Below, one piece after another: positions 9,121 to 17,030 of a stretch of 32,705 nucleotides of DNA (the stretch's first letter is position 1; every line of letters begins with the position of its first letter). Source of the stretch: Deltaproteobacteria bacterium (GTDB taxonomy: Bacteria; Myxococcota_A; Polyangia; Haliangiales; Haliangiaceae). Location: positions 1-32,705 of the forward strand of contig JACCRC010000068.1 of assembly GCA_013813765.1 (NCBI GenBank). Reading direction: 5' to 3'. The notes under the pieces are model-generated. The model was not told the origin of the DNA, made no database searches, and saw nothing but the letters and a program-made list of their open reading frames with translations. The translations under genes and the position numbers were made by a program.

Positions 9121-10980
9121 CTAGCGGTTCCCCGGATCGAACTTGGTCTTCGGCTTCTGCTTCTTCACCGGAGTCTCCGCCTCTGCCGGTGCCGCAGCCT
9201 CGACCTTCGCAGGAGCGGGCTCATCATCGACGGCGCCCTCGCCGGGTCGCTCGACGACGAGGATCAGATTCTGCGACAGCTTGATCTGATCACCGACCAC
9301 CAGCTTCGCGCGCTCCTTCTCCTTGAGTCGCCGGCCGTTCACGAACGTCCCGTTCGACGATCCGAGATCGCTGACCCAGAGGTCTCCGGACGGGAACAGC
9401 TCGAACTGCGCGTGCCGTCCGCTGATCTGCTTGACGGTGAACCGCAGGTCCACGCCGTCGGCCGGGTCATCGGATCCGCCCGCGACCGTCTTGCGCTTGT
9501 GCAGGCGCCAGCGCTCGCCGGGCGTCGCCCAGCCACCCATTGCGACGAGGTGCGTCTCCGGAAGCGGATCGAGCTCGACCGCGGTCTGCGCCTTCTCGAC
9601 GAGCGGCGCCTCCGGAAGCGGCTCCGGCGCGAGCGGCGCAGGAATGATCTCCGGCTGTGGCTTCTTGCGCAGCAGCACGAACAGCGCCGCGATCAGGAGC
9701 AGCGCACCGGCACCGGCGAGCAGCCAGATCAGCATCGAGCTCTTCGCCTTCGGCGGCGTGCACGTGCCGTCCTTGCACATCGAGCCGGGACCGCACGACT
9801 CGTCGCCCGCGCACGTGCGCGCGACGCATGCGCCGCCCTTGCACTCCTGCCATGCGCCGCACGCCTCGCTGCACGGCTTGTCGCACTTGCCGCCGATGCA
9901 CACGGCGCCGCCGGGACACGCGCCATCGCTCGTGCAGGCGCGCGGCTGACACGTGCCGGCGATGCACTCCGCCCACGGATCGCAGGGCGTCTTGCACAGC
10001 GACGGACAGGGCGCATCGGAGCCCGGCGCCCACGCGGCAGCGGCGAGCTGCGTGCCCGCGCTCCACGCCTCGCGCTTTGCACCCGGCACGTACTCGACAC
10101 GCACGTCGACCGGCTGATTCGATCGTGCGCCGCACAGCTTCGCGTCGAGCACGAGCCAGTTCTTCACCTTCGCACGCGCGTCCCGCAGTCCGTTCGCGAT
10201 CGCTGTCGGGTCGTTCGAGGTGAGGTACGTGCCTGCGGTCTCGGTCACGATGCGATTCAAGTTCGTCGTCGTGGTGACCCAGAACTCGTGCTTGGTGCCC
10301 CTGGGCTTCTTGTCGTCGGTCGGCAGAACCACGCTGATCCGCACGCCCGCTTCCTTCGCCTGCGTGATGATCTTCGCCCACACGGTCTTGTCGACGTCGG
10401 CCTCGTCGCCGGCGTCGGTGAAGACCACGATCTCGCGCAGGCCGGGCTCGCCTTCCTTCGCGGCGAGCGCGATCCCCGCGGCGAGACCGATCGTCACGCT
10501 CGTCGCCTGGCCGGGCTTGCGCTTGCCCACGCTCTGCAGGTCCGCCATGAAGTCCGCCGGCCCGACGTGCACGGGGAACGCCTTGACGTCGAGCGAGAAC
10601 ACGACGAGCGCGAGCTCGTCGCTGCCGGCGTCCTTGCCGTACTCGAAGATCGCGGGCAGCGCGACCCTCGCGCCCTCGCCCGACTTGTACGACGCGCTCT
10701 CGTCGAGCAGGATCACCGTCGTCAGCGGCTTGCCGCGCCCACCGTTGCGCGCGATCGCGAGGTTCGGTGCAGCACCGCCGCCGAGCCACATCGTGAAGTC
10801 GGTGGGCTTGGGGTTCGCGCCGATCGTCTTGTCGTGCTTCGGGTCGGCGGAGAGCAGCACCTGGATCGACCCCGGCGAGGGGCTCGACACCGTCTCGACA
10901 TGGAGACCACCGTCCTGGCTCGGTTGCGCGGCCGCGGTTGCGGCACCGAGCACCAGCGCGAGCGCGACGGCGGCCTTCAC
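9121..10980 (-). CDS. Transmembrane vWA-FHA protein with Cys-rich stalk
   Basis: 619 aa from a GTG at 10980 that overlaps the upstream TGA as GTGA and has GGAAG before it. The frame runs upstream to an ATG at 11028, but only the GTG gives a clean signal peptide (1-18). Order: vWA domain about 86-270 with MIDAS D93/S95/S97 and TDAG at 188-191; a Cys-rich stalk at 325-407 with EGF-like C-x3-5-C spacing; TM at 414-436; FHA domain at about 490-578 with SGRHA (520-524) and SSNGTFVNG (541-549); a Pro/Ala-rich tail. Topology places the vWA outside and the FHA in the cytosol. FHA domains bind phosphothreonine, so this protein could couple an external ligand to kinase/PP2C signalling. The usual GR of FHA strand 3-4 is not obvious (AGG at 500-502), so phosphopeptide binding may be altered. 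Confidence 0.92.
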   Translation of the reverse strand: MKAAVALALVLGAATAAAQPSQDGGLHVETVSSPSPGSIQVLLSADPKHDKTIGANPKPTDFTMWLGGGAAPNLAIARNGGRGKPLTTVILLDESASYKSGEGARVALPAIFEYGKDAGSDELALVVFSLDVKAFPVHVGPADFMADLQSVGKRKPGQATSVTIGLAAGIALAAKEGEPGLREIVVFTDAGDEADVDKTVWAKIITQAKEAGVRISVVLPTDDKKPRGTKHEFWVTTTTNLNRIVTETAGTYLTSNDPTAIANGLRDARAKVKNWLVLDAKLCGARSNQPVDVRVEYVPGAKREAWSAGTQLAAAAWAPGSDAPCPSLCKTPCDPWAECIAGTCQPRACTSDGACPGGAVCIGGKCDKPCSEACGAWQECKGGACVARTCAGDESCGPGSMCKDGTCTPPKAKSSMLIWLLAGAGALLLIAALFVLLRKKPQPEIIPAPLAPEPLPEAPLVEKAQTAVELDPLPETHLVAMGGWATPGERWRLHKRKTVAGGSDDPADGVDLRFTVKQISGRHAQFELFPSGDLWVSDLGSSNGTFVNGRRLKEKERAKLVVGDQIKLSQNLILVVERPGEGAVDDEPAPAKVEAAAPAEAETPVKKQKPKTKFDPGNR

Positions 10981-11672
10981 GCCGGCTTCCACAGCGCCGA
11001 GACCTTCGCCTGATCGAGCAGCCGGCACATGAGGTTCGTGCGGCCGAGCCGGATCACATCGCCGTCCTTGAGGTCGGTCTTCTCCATGACGTCGGCCTCG
11101 TTGAGGAACGTGCCGTTCTGCGACTTCTCGTCGTCGACGATGGTGCGACCGTTGCGCCAGAGCAGCACCGCGTGCGTGCTCGACACCATATCGTCGCCCT
11201 CGATCACGATGTCGCAGTCCTCGTCGCGACCCATCGTGTTGCGGCCCTCTCGGATCACCCAGTAGTGGCCTTCGACCACGCGGTCGAACGTCACCAGGAA
11301 GCCAACGATCCGTCGGCCCGCGTTCTTGTCCTGCTGCTTCTTCGCCTTCGGATCCGGTGGAGCGAACGGATCGCTCGGGTCCTTGCCGCCGGCGGCGGGA
11401 CCGTCGAACATCGTCTTGTACTTCGGCTTCGCAGCGCCGCCCGCGAACGGATCGGCGGGCGGCGGCGGCGGCTTCGGCGGCGAGGCACTCCCGACACGCG
11501 GGGCGAACGGATCGAGCGGGTCGGCCGCCATCTCCGTCTTGTGCTTGGGCGCCGGGCCGCCCTCCATCTCGGTCTTCCGCTTACCCGCGGGTGCGTTCCC
11601 GAGCGGAGTGCCGCAGAAGTCGCAAAAATCGATGCCTTCGGCATTTGGCCGCTTGCAAGACGGACAGTTCAT
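10977..11672 (-). CDS. Zinc-ribbon FHA-domain protein with three KxKT motifs
   Basis: 231 aa, cytosolic (no signal or TM). An N-terminal zinc ribbon has C3-x2-C6 and C17-x2-C20. A disordered linker (25-118) is rich in Pro and Lys, with three DPFA repeats and three near-identical motifs K-x-K-T-[EM]-[MF] (T34, T46, T87). The C-terminal FHA domain (about 122-218) is complete: GRDEDCDI (148-155), SSTHA (164-168), SQNGTFLN (184-191). FHA domains read phosphothreonine. The arrangement recalls small FHA proteins with phosphorylatable N-terminal threonines, such as mycobacterial GarA, where the tail binds its own FHA; that parallel is inference. It is the first gene of its operon, starting 95 bp from the divergent kinase gene, and its TGA overlaps the next GTG. 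Confidence 0.92.
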   Translation of the reverse strand: MNCPSCKRPNAEGIDFCDFCGTPLGNAPAGKRKTEMEGGPAPKHKTEMAADPLDPFAPRVGSASPPKPPPPPADPFAGGAAKPKYKTMFDGPAAGGKDPSDPFAPPDPKAKKQQDKNAGRRIVGFLVTFDRVVEGHYWVIREGRNTMGRDEDCDIVIEGDDMVSSTHAVLLWRNGRTIVDDEKSQNGTFLNEADVMEKTDLKDGDVIRLGRTNLMCRLLDQAKVSALWKPA

Positions 11673-11767
11673 AGAGCCCCCGGCATACAGACGATCAGCG
11701 GCACGCTACCACAGCAAACACGGTGCAGTCCCCTGATCGATCAGGCGGAACTGCAGTGTTAGTGTGC
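11673..11767. promoter_or_regulatory. Divergent promoter region between the FHA operon and the kinase pair
   Basis: This 95-bp gap is the only place between oppositely facing operons, so it should hold both promoters. I could not assign -35/-10 boxes with confidence. It contains the palindrome at 11732-11745. No strong Shine-Dalgarno precedes the kinase ATG at 11768. In-frame GTG codons at 11723 and 11762 are possible alternative starts. Confidence 0.6.
11732..11745. promoter_or_regulatory. Perfect 14-bp palindrome, candidate operator
   Basis: CCTGATCGATCAGG is a perfect inverted repeat in the divergent promoter gap. Weaker outer arms TGCAGT (11724-11729) and ACTGCA (11750-11755) flank it, offset by two bases from symmetry. 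Such a site could bind a dimeric regulator of both operons. No regulator gene is present in the window. Confidence 0.45.
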
Positions 11768-13918
11768 ATGGTGATGCTTCCTGCTGGAAGCCGTGTAGGC
11801 GACTACGAGATCGAAGCCGAGCTGGGTGAAGGCGGCATGGCGCGGGTGTACCGCGCGCGGCACGCCCTCCTCGACACCCCGCACGCGGTCAAGGTCCTCG
11901 ACAGCGCGCTGCGCACCAACGCGGACGCGCGCCAGCGCTTCCTCGACGAGGCGCGCATCCAGGCCAAGCACCTCGATCACCCGGGCATCGTCAAGGTCAC
12001 GAACATCGTCGCCACCGCGGACCACGCGGCGCTCGTGATGGAGCTGATCGAGGGTTCGAGCCTCGAGGCGCTGATGCACGAGCTGGTGAACGACCCCGCC
12101 GAGATCCGCCGCATCATGCTCGCGGTCCTCGATGCGGTGGGGCACGCACACGCTGCCGGCATCGTGCACCGCGACCTCAAGCCGGCGAACGTGCTGCTCG
12201 CGGGCAAGGGTCGCGTCCCGAAGGTCTCGGACTTCGGCATCGCGAAGCTGAGCGATCCCGAGCGCGCCGCATCGAAGAAGTCCACGCACGCGGGCGCGCG
12301 CATGGGGACGCTCGCGTACATGAGCCCGGAGCAGATCCGCCGCGCCAAGGACGTCACGCCGCGCTCCGACATCTTCTCGCTCGGCGCGATGCTGTACGAG
12401 CTTGCCACCGGTGCGATGCCGTTCGAGGGGGCCGATGACTTCGAGGTGATGGAGAAGATCGTCCACGGCAGGTATCGGCCGCCGGCCGAGGTCAACCCGC
12501 GGATCGATCCGGTGTTCGTCACGGTGATCGACAAGGCACTCGAGTCCGCGCCCGGCGATCGATACCAATCGTGCGACGACATGGCCGCGGCGCTCCGCGA
12601 GGACCTGAAGCCCGTGGCGCGGCCGCAGGACTCGGTGCCGAACATGGCGCCGCCGAAGTCACGCGTGAACCTCGCGATCGGCGGCGCAGTCGCGGGACTC
12701 GTCGTGATCGGCGCCGCGCTGTTCGTGGTGGATCCGGGCGGCGGGTCCGAGCCCGATCCGGTGCGGCCTCCGGTGGTCGAGGATCTCGCGATCTATCGCA
12801 AGGCGCTCGGCCTCCACGGCAAGTTCATGTCGGCGACGATCGAGACCTCGGCCGGCATCGTCCGCTGCAACCTTCTTCACGACCAATCGCCGATCGGGGT
12901 CGCGAACTTCATCGGCCTCGCGAGCGGGCAGAAGCCGTGGCGCGATGGAGCCGGCCGCATCCACACGAACCAGCCGTACTACGACGGGACCGCCGTCTAT
13001 CGGGTGATCCCGGCGTTCCTCGTGCAGGCGGGCCGGCCGGCGGATACGCTCGATGTGCCGAGCAACCCCGGCTACACGTTCGCGGACGAGAAGAGCGCCT
13101 TGATCCACCTTCCCGGGTCGCTCGCGTTGGCGAACAGCGGGCCGGACACGAACGGCGCCGAGCTGGTGTTCGTGCTCGAGCGAGCGCAGCGGCTCGATGG
13201 CACCGAGACGATCATCGGCAAGTGCCCCGACATCACCGTGCTGACGGCGATCTCGACGCTCGACCGCGACTCGAAGGACCGCCCTCTGCTCCCGGTGACG
13301 ATCAGGAGCGTCCGCTTCGAGGACAAGATGGTGGGCCTCGCGGAGAAGCCGGTCGAGGAGAAGAAGCAGGAGAAGAAGCAGGCGAAGCCGGAACGGATCC
13401 ACATCGTCCCGCTCGAAGGGAGCCCGGTCGAGGGCCCGAGCGACGCAAAGGTCACCATCGTCGCGTTCCTCGATCTCGCCGAGCCGTACTCTGGAAAGCT
13501 GTGGCCCTCGCTGCGGAAGGTGATGCGCGAGCGCGCCGGCTCGGTGAACCTCGTGATCAAGCACGTGACGGTCCATCCGGGGACGGGCAACCTTGCCGGG
13601 CTCGCGATGTGCGCGGCGCGCAACCAGGGCAAGGCCCACGCGTTCGCCGAGGCGGTGTGGGCGGAGCTGCCGCGCAAGGACATCACGCCGGCATCGCTGC
13701 GCAAGGTCGCCGTTAGCCTCGGCCTCGACCGCGCGAAGTTCGATGCGGACGTCGACGGCGCGCTGTGCTGGAGCCGGTTCGAGACCGACACGAAGCTGTT
13801 CGGCAAGCTCGGGATCACCGGCGTGCCGCAGACGTTCATCAACGGGCGCGGCATCACCGGCGCGCAGCCGTACGAGAAACTGCTCGAGATGGTCGACGAG
13901 GAGCTGAAGAGTGAGTGA
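11768..13918 (+). CDS. Receptor Ser/Thr kinase fused to a cyclophilin and a cysteine-less DsbA-like domain
   Basis: 716 aa. The Hanks-type kinase domain (12-280) is complete: GEGGMARVY glycine loop (20-28), catalytic Lys42, HRDLKPANVLL with D136, DFG at 155-157, SPE at 186-188. A TM follows at about 301-321. The extracytoplasmic part begins with a cyclophilin-type peptidyl-prolyl isomerase (about 355-518) with the catalytic-region signature YRVIPAFLVQAG (411-422, R412) and a GAELVFVL segment. A charged Lys/Glu linker leads to a DsbA/thioredoxin-like domain (about 545-712) that keeps the cis-Pro loop GVPQTF (685-690) but has EPYS (572-575) where the family has CPYC, so it cannot be a thiol oxidoreductase. 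The start ATG is chosen for agreement with the paralogue downstream. It overlaps the next kinase gene by 8 nt. Likely role: sensing misfolded or client proteins in the envelope and phosphorylating cytosolic FHA partners (inference). Confidence 0.9.
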   Translation: MVMLPAGSRVGDYEIEAELGEGGMARVYRARHALLDTPHAVKVLDSALRTNADARQRFLDEARIQAKHLDHPGIVKVTNIVATADHAALVMELIEGSSLEALMHELVNDPAEIRRIMLAVLDAVGHAHAAGIVHRDLKPANVLLAGKGRVPKVSDFGIAKLSDPERAASKKSTHAGARMGTLAYMSPEQIRRAKDVTPRSDIFSLGAMLYELATGAMPFEGADDFEVMEKIVHGRYRPPAEVNPRIDPVFVTVIDKALESAPGDRYQSCDDMAAALREDLKPVARPQDSVPNMAPPKSRVNLAIGGAVAGLVVIGAALFVVDPGGGSEPDPVRPPVVEDLAIYRKALGLHGKFMSATIETSAGIVRCNLLHDQSPIGVANFIGLASGQKPWRDGAGRIHTNQPYYDGTAVYRVIPAFLVQAGRPADTLDVPSNPGYTFADEKSALIHLPGSLALANSGPDTNGAELVFVLERAQRLDGTETIIGKCPDITVLTAISTLDRDSKDRPLLPVTIRSVRFEDKMVGLAEKPVEEKKQEKKQAKPERIHIVPLEGSPVEGPSDAKVTIVAFLDLAEPYSGKLWPSLRKVMRERAGSVNLVIKHVTVHPGTGNLAGLAMCAARNQGKAHAFAEAVWAELPRKDITPASLRKVAVSLGLDRAKFDADVDGALCWSRFETDTKLFGKLGITGVPQTFINGRGITGAQPYEKLLEMVDEELKSE

Positions 13919-15701
13919 GGAGCCCGCGCCGACGAAGATCGGTGACTACGACATCGAAGCGCTGCTCGGCGAGGGAGGGATGGCGAAGGTCTATCGCGCG
14001 AAGCACGCGTTCCTCGAGACCGTGCACGCGATCAAGGTCCTCGATCCCAGCTACCGGGTGAACGCGGAGGCGCGCAAGCGCTTCCTCGACGAGGCGAAGA
14101 TCCAGGCGAAGCACCTCGATCACGACAACATCGTGAAGGTCACGAACATCGTCGCGACGGCGGAGCACGCGGCGCTCGTGATGGAGCTGATCGAAGGCAG
14201 TGGCCTCGAGGGACGCATCGGCGACCTCAGGACGAAGCCCGCCGAGATCAAGCACATCATCCTCGCCGTGCTCGATGCCGTCGGGCACGCGCACGGCGCC
14301 GGCATCATCCACCGCGATCTCAAGCCGGCGAACGTACTTCTACATCAGGAGGACGGTGTCATCGTCCCGAAGGTCACCGACTTCGGCATCGCGAAGGTCA
14401 CCGCCACCGACAACAATGCCGTGAAGAAGTCCACGCACGGCGGCGCTCGCATGGGCACGCTCGCCTACTCGAGCCCCGAGCAGATCCGGCGCGCGAAGGA
14501 TGTCACCGCGCGCTCCGACGTCTACTCGCTCGGCGCGATGCTCTACGAGATGGCGACCGGCGAGATGGCGTTCGGCGGCGACAGCGACTACGACGTGATG
14601 GAGAACATCGTCAACGGCCGGTTCACGCCGCCGGAGCAGCGCTACCCGCAGATCGATCCGACGCACGCGGCGGTGATCCGCAAGGCGATGGCGAAGGATC
14701 CGGCGGAGCGCTACGCGAGCTGCGCCGAGATGGCGGCAGCGCTGCGCAGCGCCAGCACCCCGGTCGTGGTGGTGGCGGCACCGACGCGCGTCAAGCTGGA
14801 TCCATCGGTCGAGCAAAAGATGGCGGCGTGGAACGCGCCGAAGTCAGGCGGCAGCAAGGCCCCGCTCGTGATCGGTCTCGGTGTCGCCGCACTCGCGCTC
14901 GGCGGTATCGCCGTGTACCTCGGCACGCGCGGTGGTGGCGAGCCCGTGAAGCCTGCGCCGGTGGTCGCGGGCTCCGGCTCCGACTCGACTGCACCGGATC
15001 CGTGGAAAGGCAGCGGCGCCGCCGTCTGGGACCTCGCGCGCACCGAGTTCCCTGCGGGAATGGAGAGCGCGCCCGACGCCGCGCTGACGACTGCGAGCGG
15101 ACTGCGCTACCTCGTACTGCGCGAGTCCGGTCCCGGGAAGCATCCGACGACCGGGGACGTCGTCACGGTGGAGTTCAATACCTGGAGACTCTCCGACAAG
15201 GGGCTGGTTCGGACGACCCACGGCCAGCCACGGTTCGAGCAGGCGATCGACACACAGGAGGGCTCGATGAGCGAGATCCTCCGGATGATGACCCCCGGCG
15301 GCCGGATGCGCGTGTGGACGCCCGCGGGTCCACAGCACCCCGCGGTACTCGTTGACATCGAGCTCGTGTCGTTCAGGCCCGCCGCTCCGCTTCCGTGCGC
15401 CGGCACGTTCAAGTCCGACGAAGATCTGACGATCACGCTAGAGGGAACGACGACGGGCGCGTGTGGCACCTACGCGTTCGTCGACACGAGCGGGGTGCGA
15501 GGCCCGATGCGCTGCGCGGGCGCTCTCACCTGCGAGGGCCACAAGGCCGAGTTCACGTGCACGTACACGAAGATGGCCTCGATGAAGCTCGCCGGCACGA
15601 TGGACTGGACGTGCGCGGACGACGTGCTGGCCGTCGACATCAAGATGGGAAGCGGCACGCGCACGTGGCGGCTCAGTCGGGACAGCCGTCCCCGTCCTTG
15701 A
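13911..15701 (+). CDS. Receptor Ser/Thr kinase fused to an FKBP-like PPIase domain
   Basis: 596 aa from a GTG at 13911 inside the end of the previous kinase gene, with GAGGAG just upstream. The kinase domain (12-280) is complete (Lys42, HRD 134-136, DFG 157-159, SPE 188-190) and closely resembles its neighbour, showing a tandem duplication. TM at about 318-338. Outside the membrane lies an FKBP-type domain (about 395-488): GLRYLVLRESGPG (398-408), GDVVTVEF, MMTPGGRMRVWTP (459-471), LVDIELVSF. The FKBP consensus Y of VHYTGW is F422 here and several pocket residues differ, so isomerase activity is uncertain. The last 100 residues form a beta-rich domain with six cysteines, likely three disulfides. 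Its 3' end overlaps the convergent lipoprotein gene by 29 bp. Both kinases joining to PPIase folds of different families suggests a shared sensing task. Confidence 0.9.
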   Translation: MSEEPAPTKIGDYDIEALLGEGGMAKVYRAKHAFLETVHAIKVLDPSYRVNAEARKRFLDEAKIQAKHLDHDNIVKVTNIVATAEHAALVMELIEGSGLEGRIGDLRTKPAEIKHIILAVLDAVGHAHGAGIIHRDLKPANVLLHQEDGVIVPKVTDFGIAKVTATDNNAVKKSTHGGARMGTLAYSSPEQIRRAKDVTARSDVYSLGAMLYEMATGEMAFGGDSDYDVMENIVNGRFTPPEQRYPQIDPTHAAVIRKAMAKDPAERYASCAEMAAALRSASTPVVVVAAPTRVKLDPSVEQKMAAWNAPKSGGSKAPLVIGLGVAALALGGIAVYLGTRGGGEPVKPAPVVAGSGSDSTAPDPWKGSGAAVWDLARTEFPAGMESAPDAALTTASGLRYLVLRESGPGKHPTTGDVVTVEFNTWRLSDKGLVRTTHGQPRFEQAIDTQEGSMSEILRMMTPGGRMRVWTPAGPQHPAVLVDIELVSFRPAAPLPCAGTFKSDEDLTITLEGTTTGACGTYAFVDTSGVRGPMRCAGALTCEGHKAEFTCTYTKMASMKLAGTMDWTCADDVLAVDIKMGSGTRTWRLSRDSRPRP

Positions 15702-16371
15702 GCCCGTTCTTCGTCTCGGGCTCGTCAGGACACTTGTCGCTACCGTCGGGGAAGCCATCCCTGTCCCGATCCACCGGCTGCTTCGCTTTCGCGGGGCCAT
15801 AGAGGCAGTTCGTCGTGTTCGCCTCGTTCGGACACGGGTCGTCGAAGTCCGGCCGGCCGTCGCGATCGCTGTCTTTCGGCGTTGCATCCGGGCAGCCGTC
15901 GTCGTCCATGAAGCCGTTCCTCACCTCCGGCTGTGCCGGGCACTTGTCGGTCGCATCGCCGACCCCGTCGCCATCATTGTCGGGGTCCGGGCAGCCGTCG
16001 TCGTCCTGAAAGCGGTCCTTGTCCTCCGCTTCGTTCGGGCACTTGTCCGCGGCGTCCCGGATGCCATCACCGTCGTTGTCGAGCTCGGGGCAGCCGTCGT
16101 CGTCCTGAAAGCCGTCCTTGTCCTCCGGCTCCGTCGGGCACTTGTCGACGGCGTCGGCTGTGCCATCGTCGTCGTTGTCGGCATCGGGACAGCCGTCGTC
16201 GTCCTGAAACGCGTCCTTGTCCTCGGGCTCATTCGCGCAGCTGTCGGCGGCGTCAGCGATCCCATCACCGTCGACATCGCCATCGGCAGCCGGTGGCGAG
16301 ACGGGCGGGGCATCCAGGGGCTTGCGAGCGGCACAGGCCACGAGCACGAGCAGAAGTATCAGTCGGGACAT
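15673..16371 (-). CDS. Thrombospondin type 3 repeat lipoprotein (second of tandem pair)
   Basis: 232 aa. A lipobox LVAC ends at C13, so it is a lipoprotein. The mature part is almost wholly Ca-binding TSP3 repeats of about 36 residues, each with DxDxDG, DKCP and DGCPD. Such repeats usually form rigid linkers before OmpA-like peptidoglycan-binding domains in outer-membrane proteins, but no OmpA domain follows here. It ends in the same KNGLxDGDGCPD as the preceding gene, indicating gene duplication. Its ATG at 16371 lies inside the upstream gene, overlapping it by 13 nt. Its 3' end overlaps the convergent kinase gene. Role inferred: calcium-stiffened periplasmic or surface spacer. Confidence 0.88.
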   Translation of the reverse strand: MSRLILLLVLVACAARKPLDAPPVSPPAADGDVDGDGIADAADSCANEPEDKDAFQDDDGCPDADNDDDGTADAVDKCPTEPEDKDGFQDDDGCPELDNDGDGIRDAADKCPNEAEDKDRFQDDDGCPDPDNDGDGVGDATDKCPAQPEVRNGFMDDDGCPDATPKDSDRDGRPDFDDPCPNEANTTNCLYGPAKAKQPVDRDRDGFPDGSDKCPDEPETKNGLKDGDGCPD

Positions 16372-17030
16372 CCGTCACCATCCCTCAGGCCGTTCTTCGT
16401 CTCTTTCTCGTCGGGGCACTTGTCGGTCGCGTCGGGGAACCCATCGCCATCGCGATCGACGGGCTTCTTCGGCGGTGGTGGCGGAGGCGGCGGCGGTGGC
16501 GGTGGCGGTGCCGAGATGATCACCCGGCCACGATCAGGGCAACCGTCCTCATCCTCGATACCGTTGTAGAGCTCCGCGTCGTTTGGACACTTGTCGACGT
16601 GATCGAGGATCTGGTCCCTGTCGTTGTCGGGATCGGGGCAGCCGTCGGAGTCGTCGAAGCCGTCCTTGTCCTCCGGATCGTTCGGGCACAGATCCTTGGC
16701 GTCGAGGACGCTGTCGCGATCATTGTCGGGATCCGGGCAGCCGTCGGCGTCCTCGAACCCGTCCTTGTCCTCGGGATCGTCCGGGCACTTGTCGGCGTTG
16801 TCGGGAATGCCCTCGCCGTCGCGATCGCTATTCCCCGTCTCCGGGCAACCGTCGTCGTCCTCGTGCCCGTTCTTGCTCTCGGCGTCGTTCGGACAGCGAT
16901 CGTCGACGTCGAGCACGCCATCGCGATCGTTGTCGGGCTCTGGACAGCCGTCGGAGTCCTCGAACCCGTCGAAGTCCTCCGGGTCACTCGTGCAGCGGTC
17001 GTCAGACTTGAGGCCGTCGCCGTCGTAATC
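15690..17030 (-). repeat. Array of coding TSP3 repeats across two genes
   Basis: Imperfect tandem DNA repeats of about 108 bp run through both lipoprotein genes. The recurring plus-strand core is gggcagccgtcgtcgtcctg followed by a cacttgtcgg-type segment. They encode the 36-residue TSP3 unit. The strong similarity between units makes slippage or gene conversion likely, and assembly of this stretch could collapse copies. Confidence 0.75.

Noticed and set aside
8416-11013. 865-aa plus-strand open frame
   Set aside because: Antisense to the PP2C and vWA-FHA genes, both with clear catalytic or binding motifs; its own product is low-complexity Arg/Leu/Ala.
11723-11767. GTG start at 11723 for the first kinase
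   Set aside because: Would place the palindrome in coding sequence and add 15 residues with no counterpart in the paralogous kinase; not strictly excluded.
15690-17030. CRISPR-like regularly spaced repeats
   Set aside because: Repeat and spacer both vary by codon and translate continuously as TSP3 units; no short identical repeat with unique spacers.
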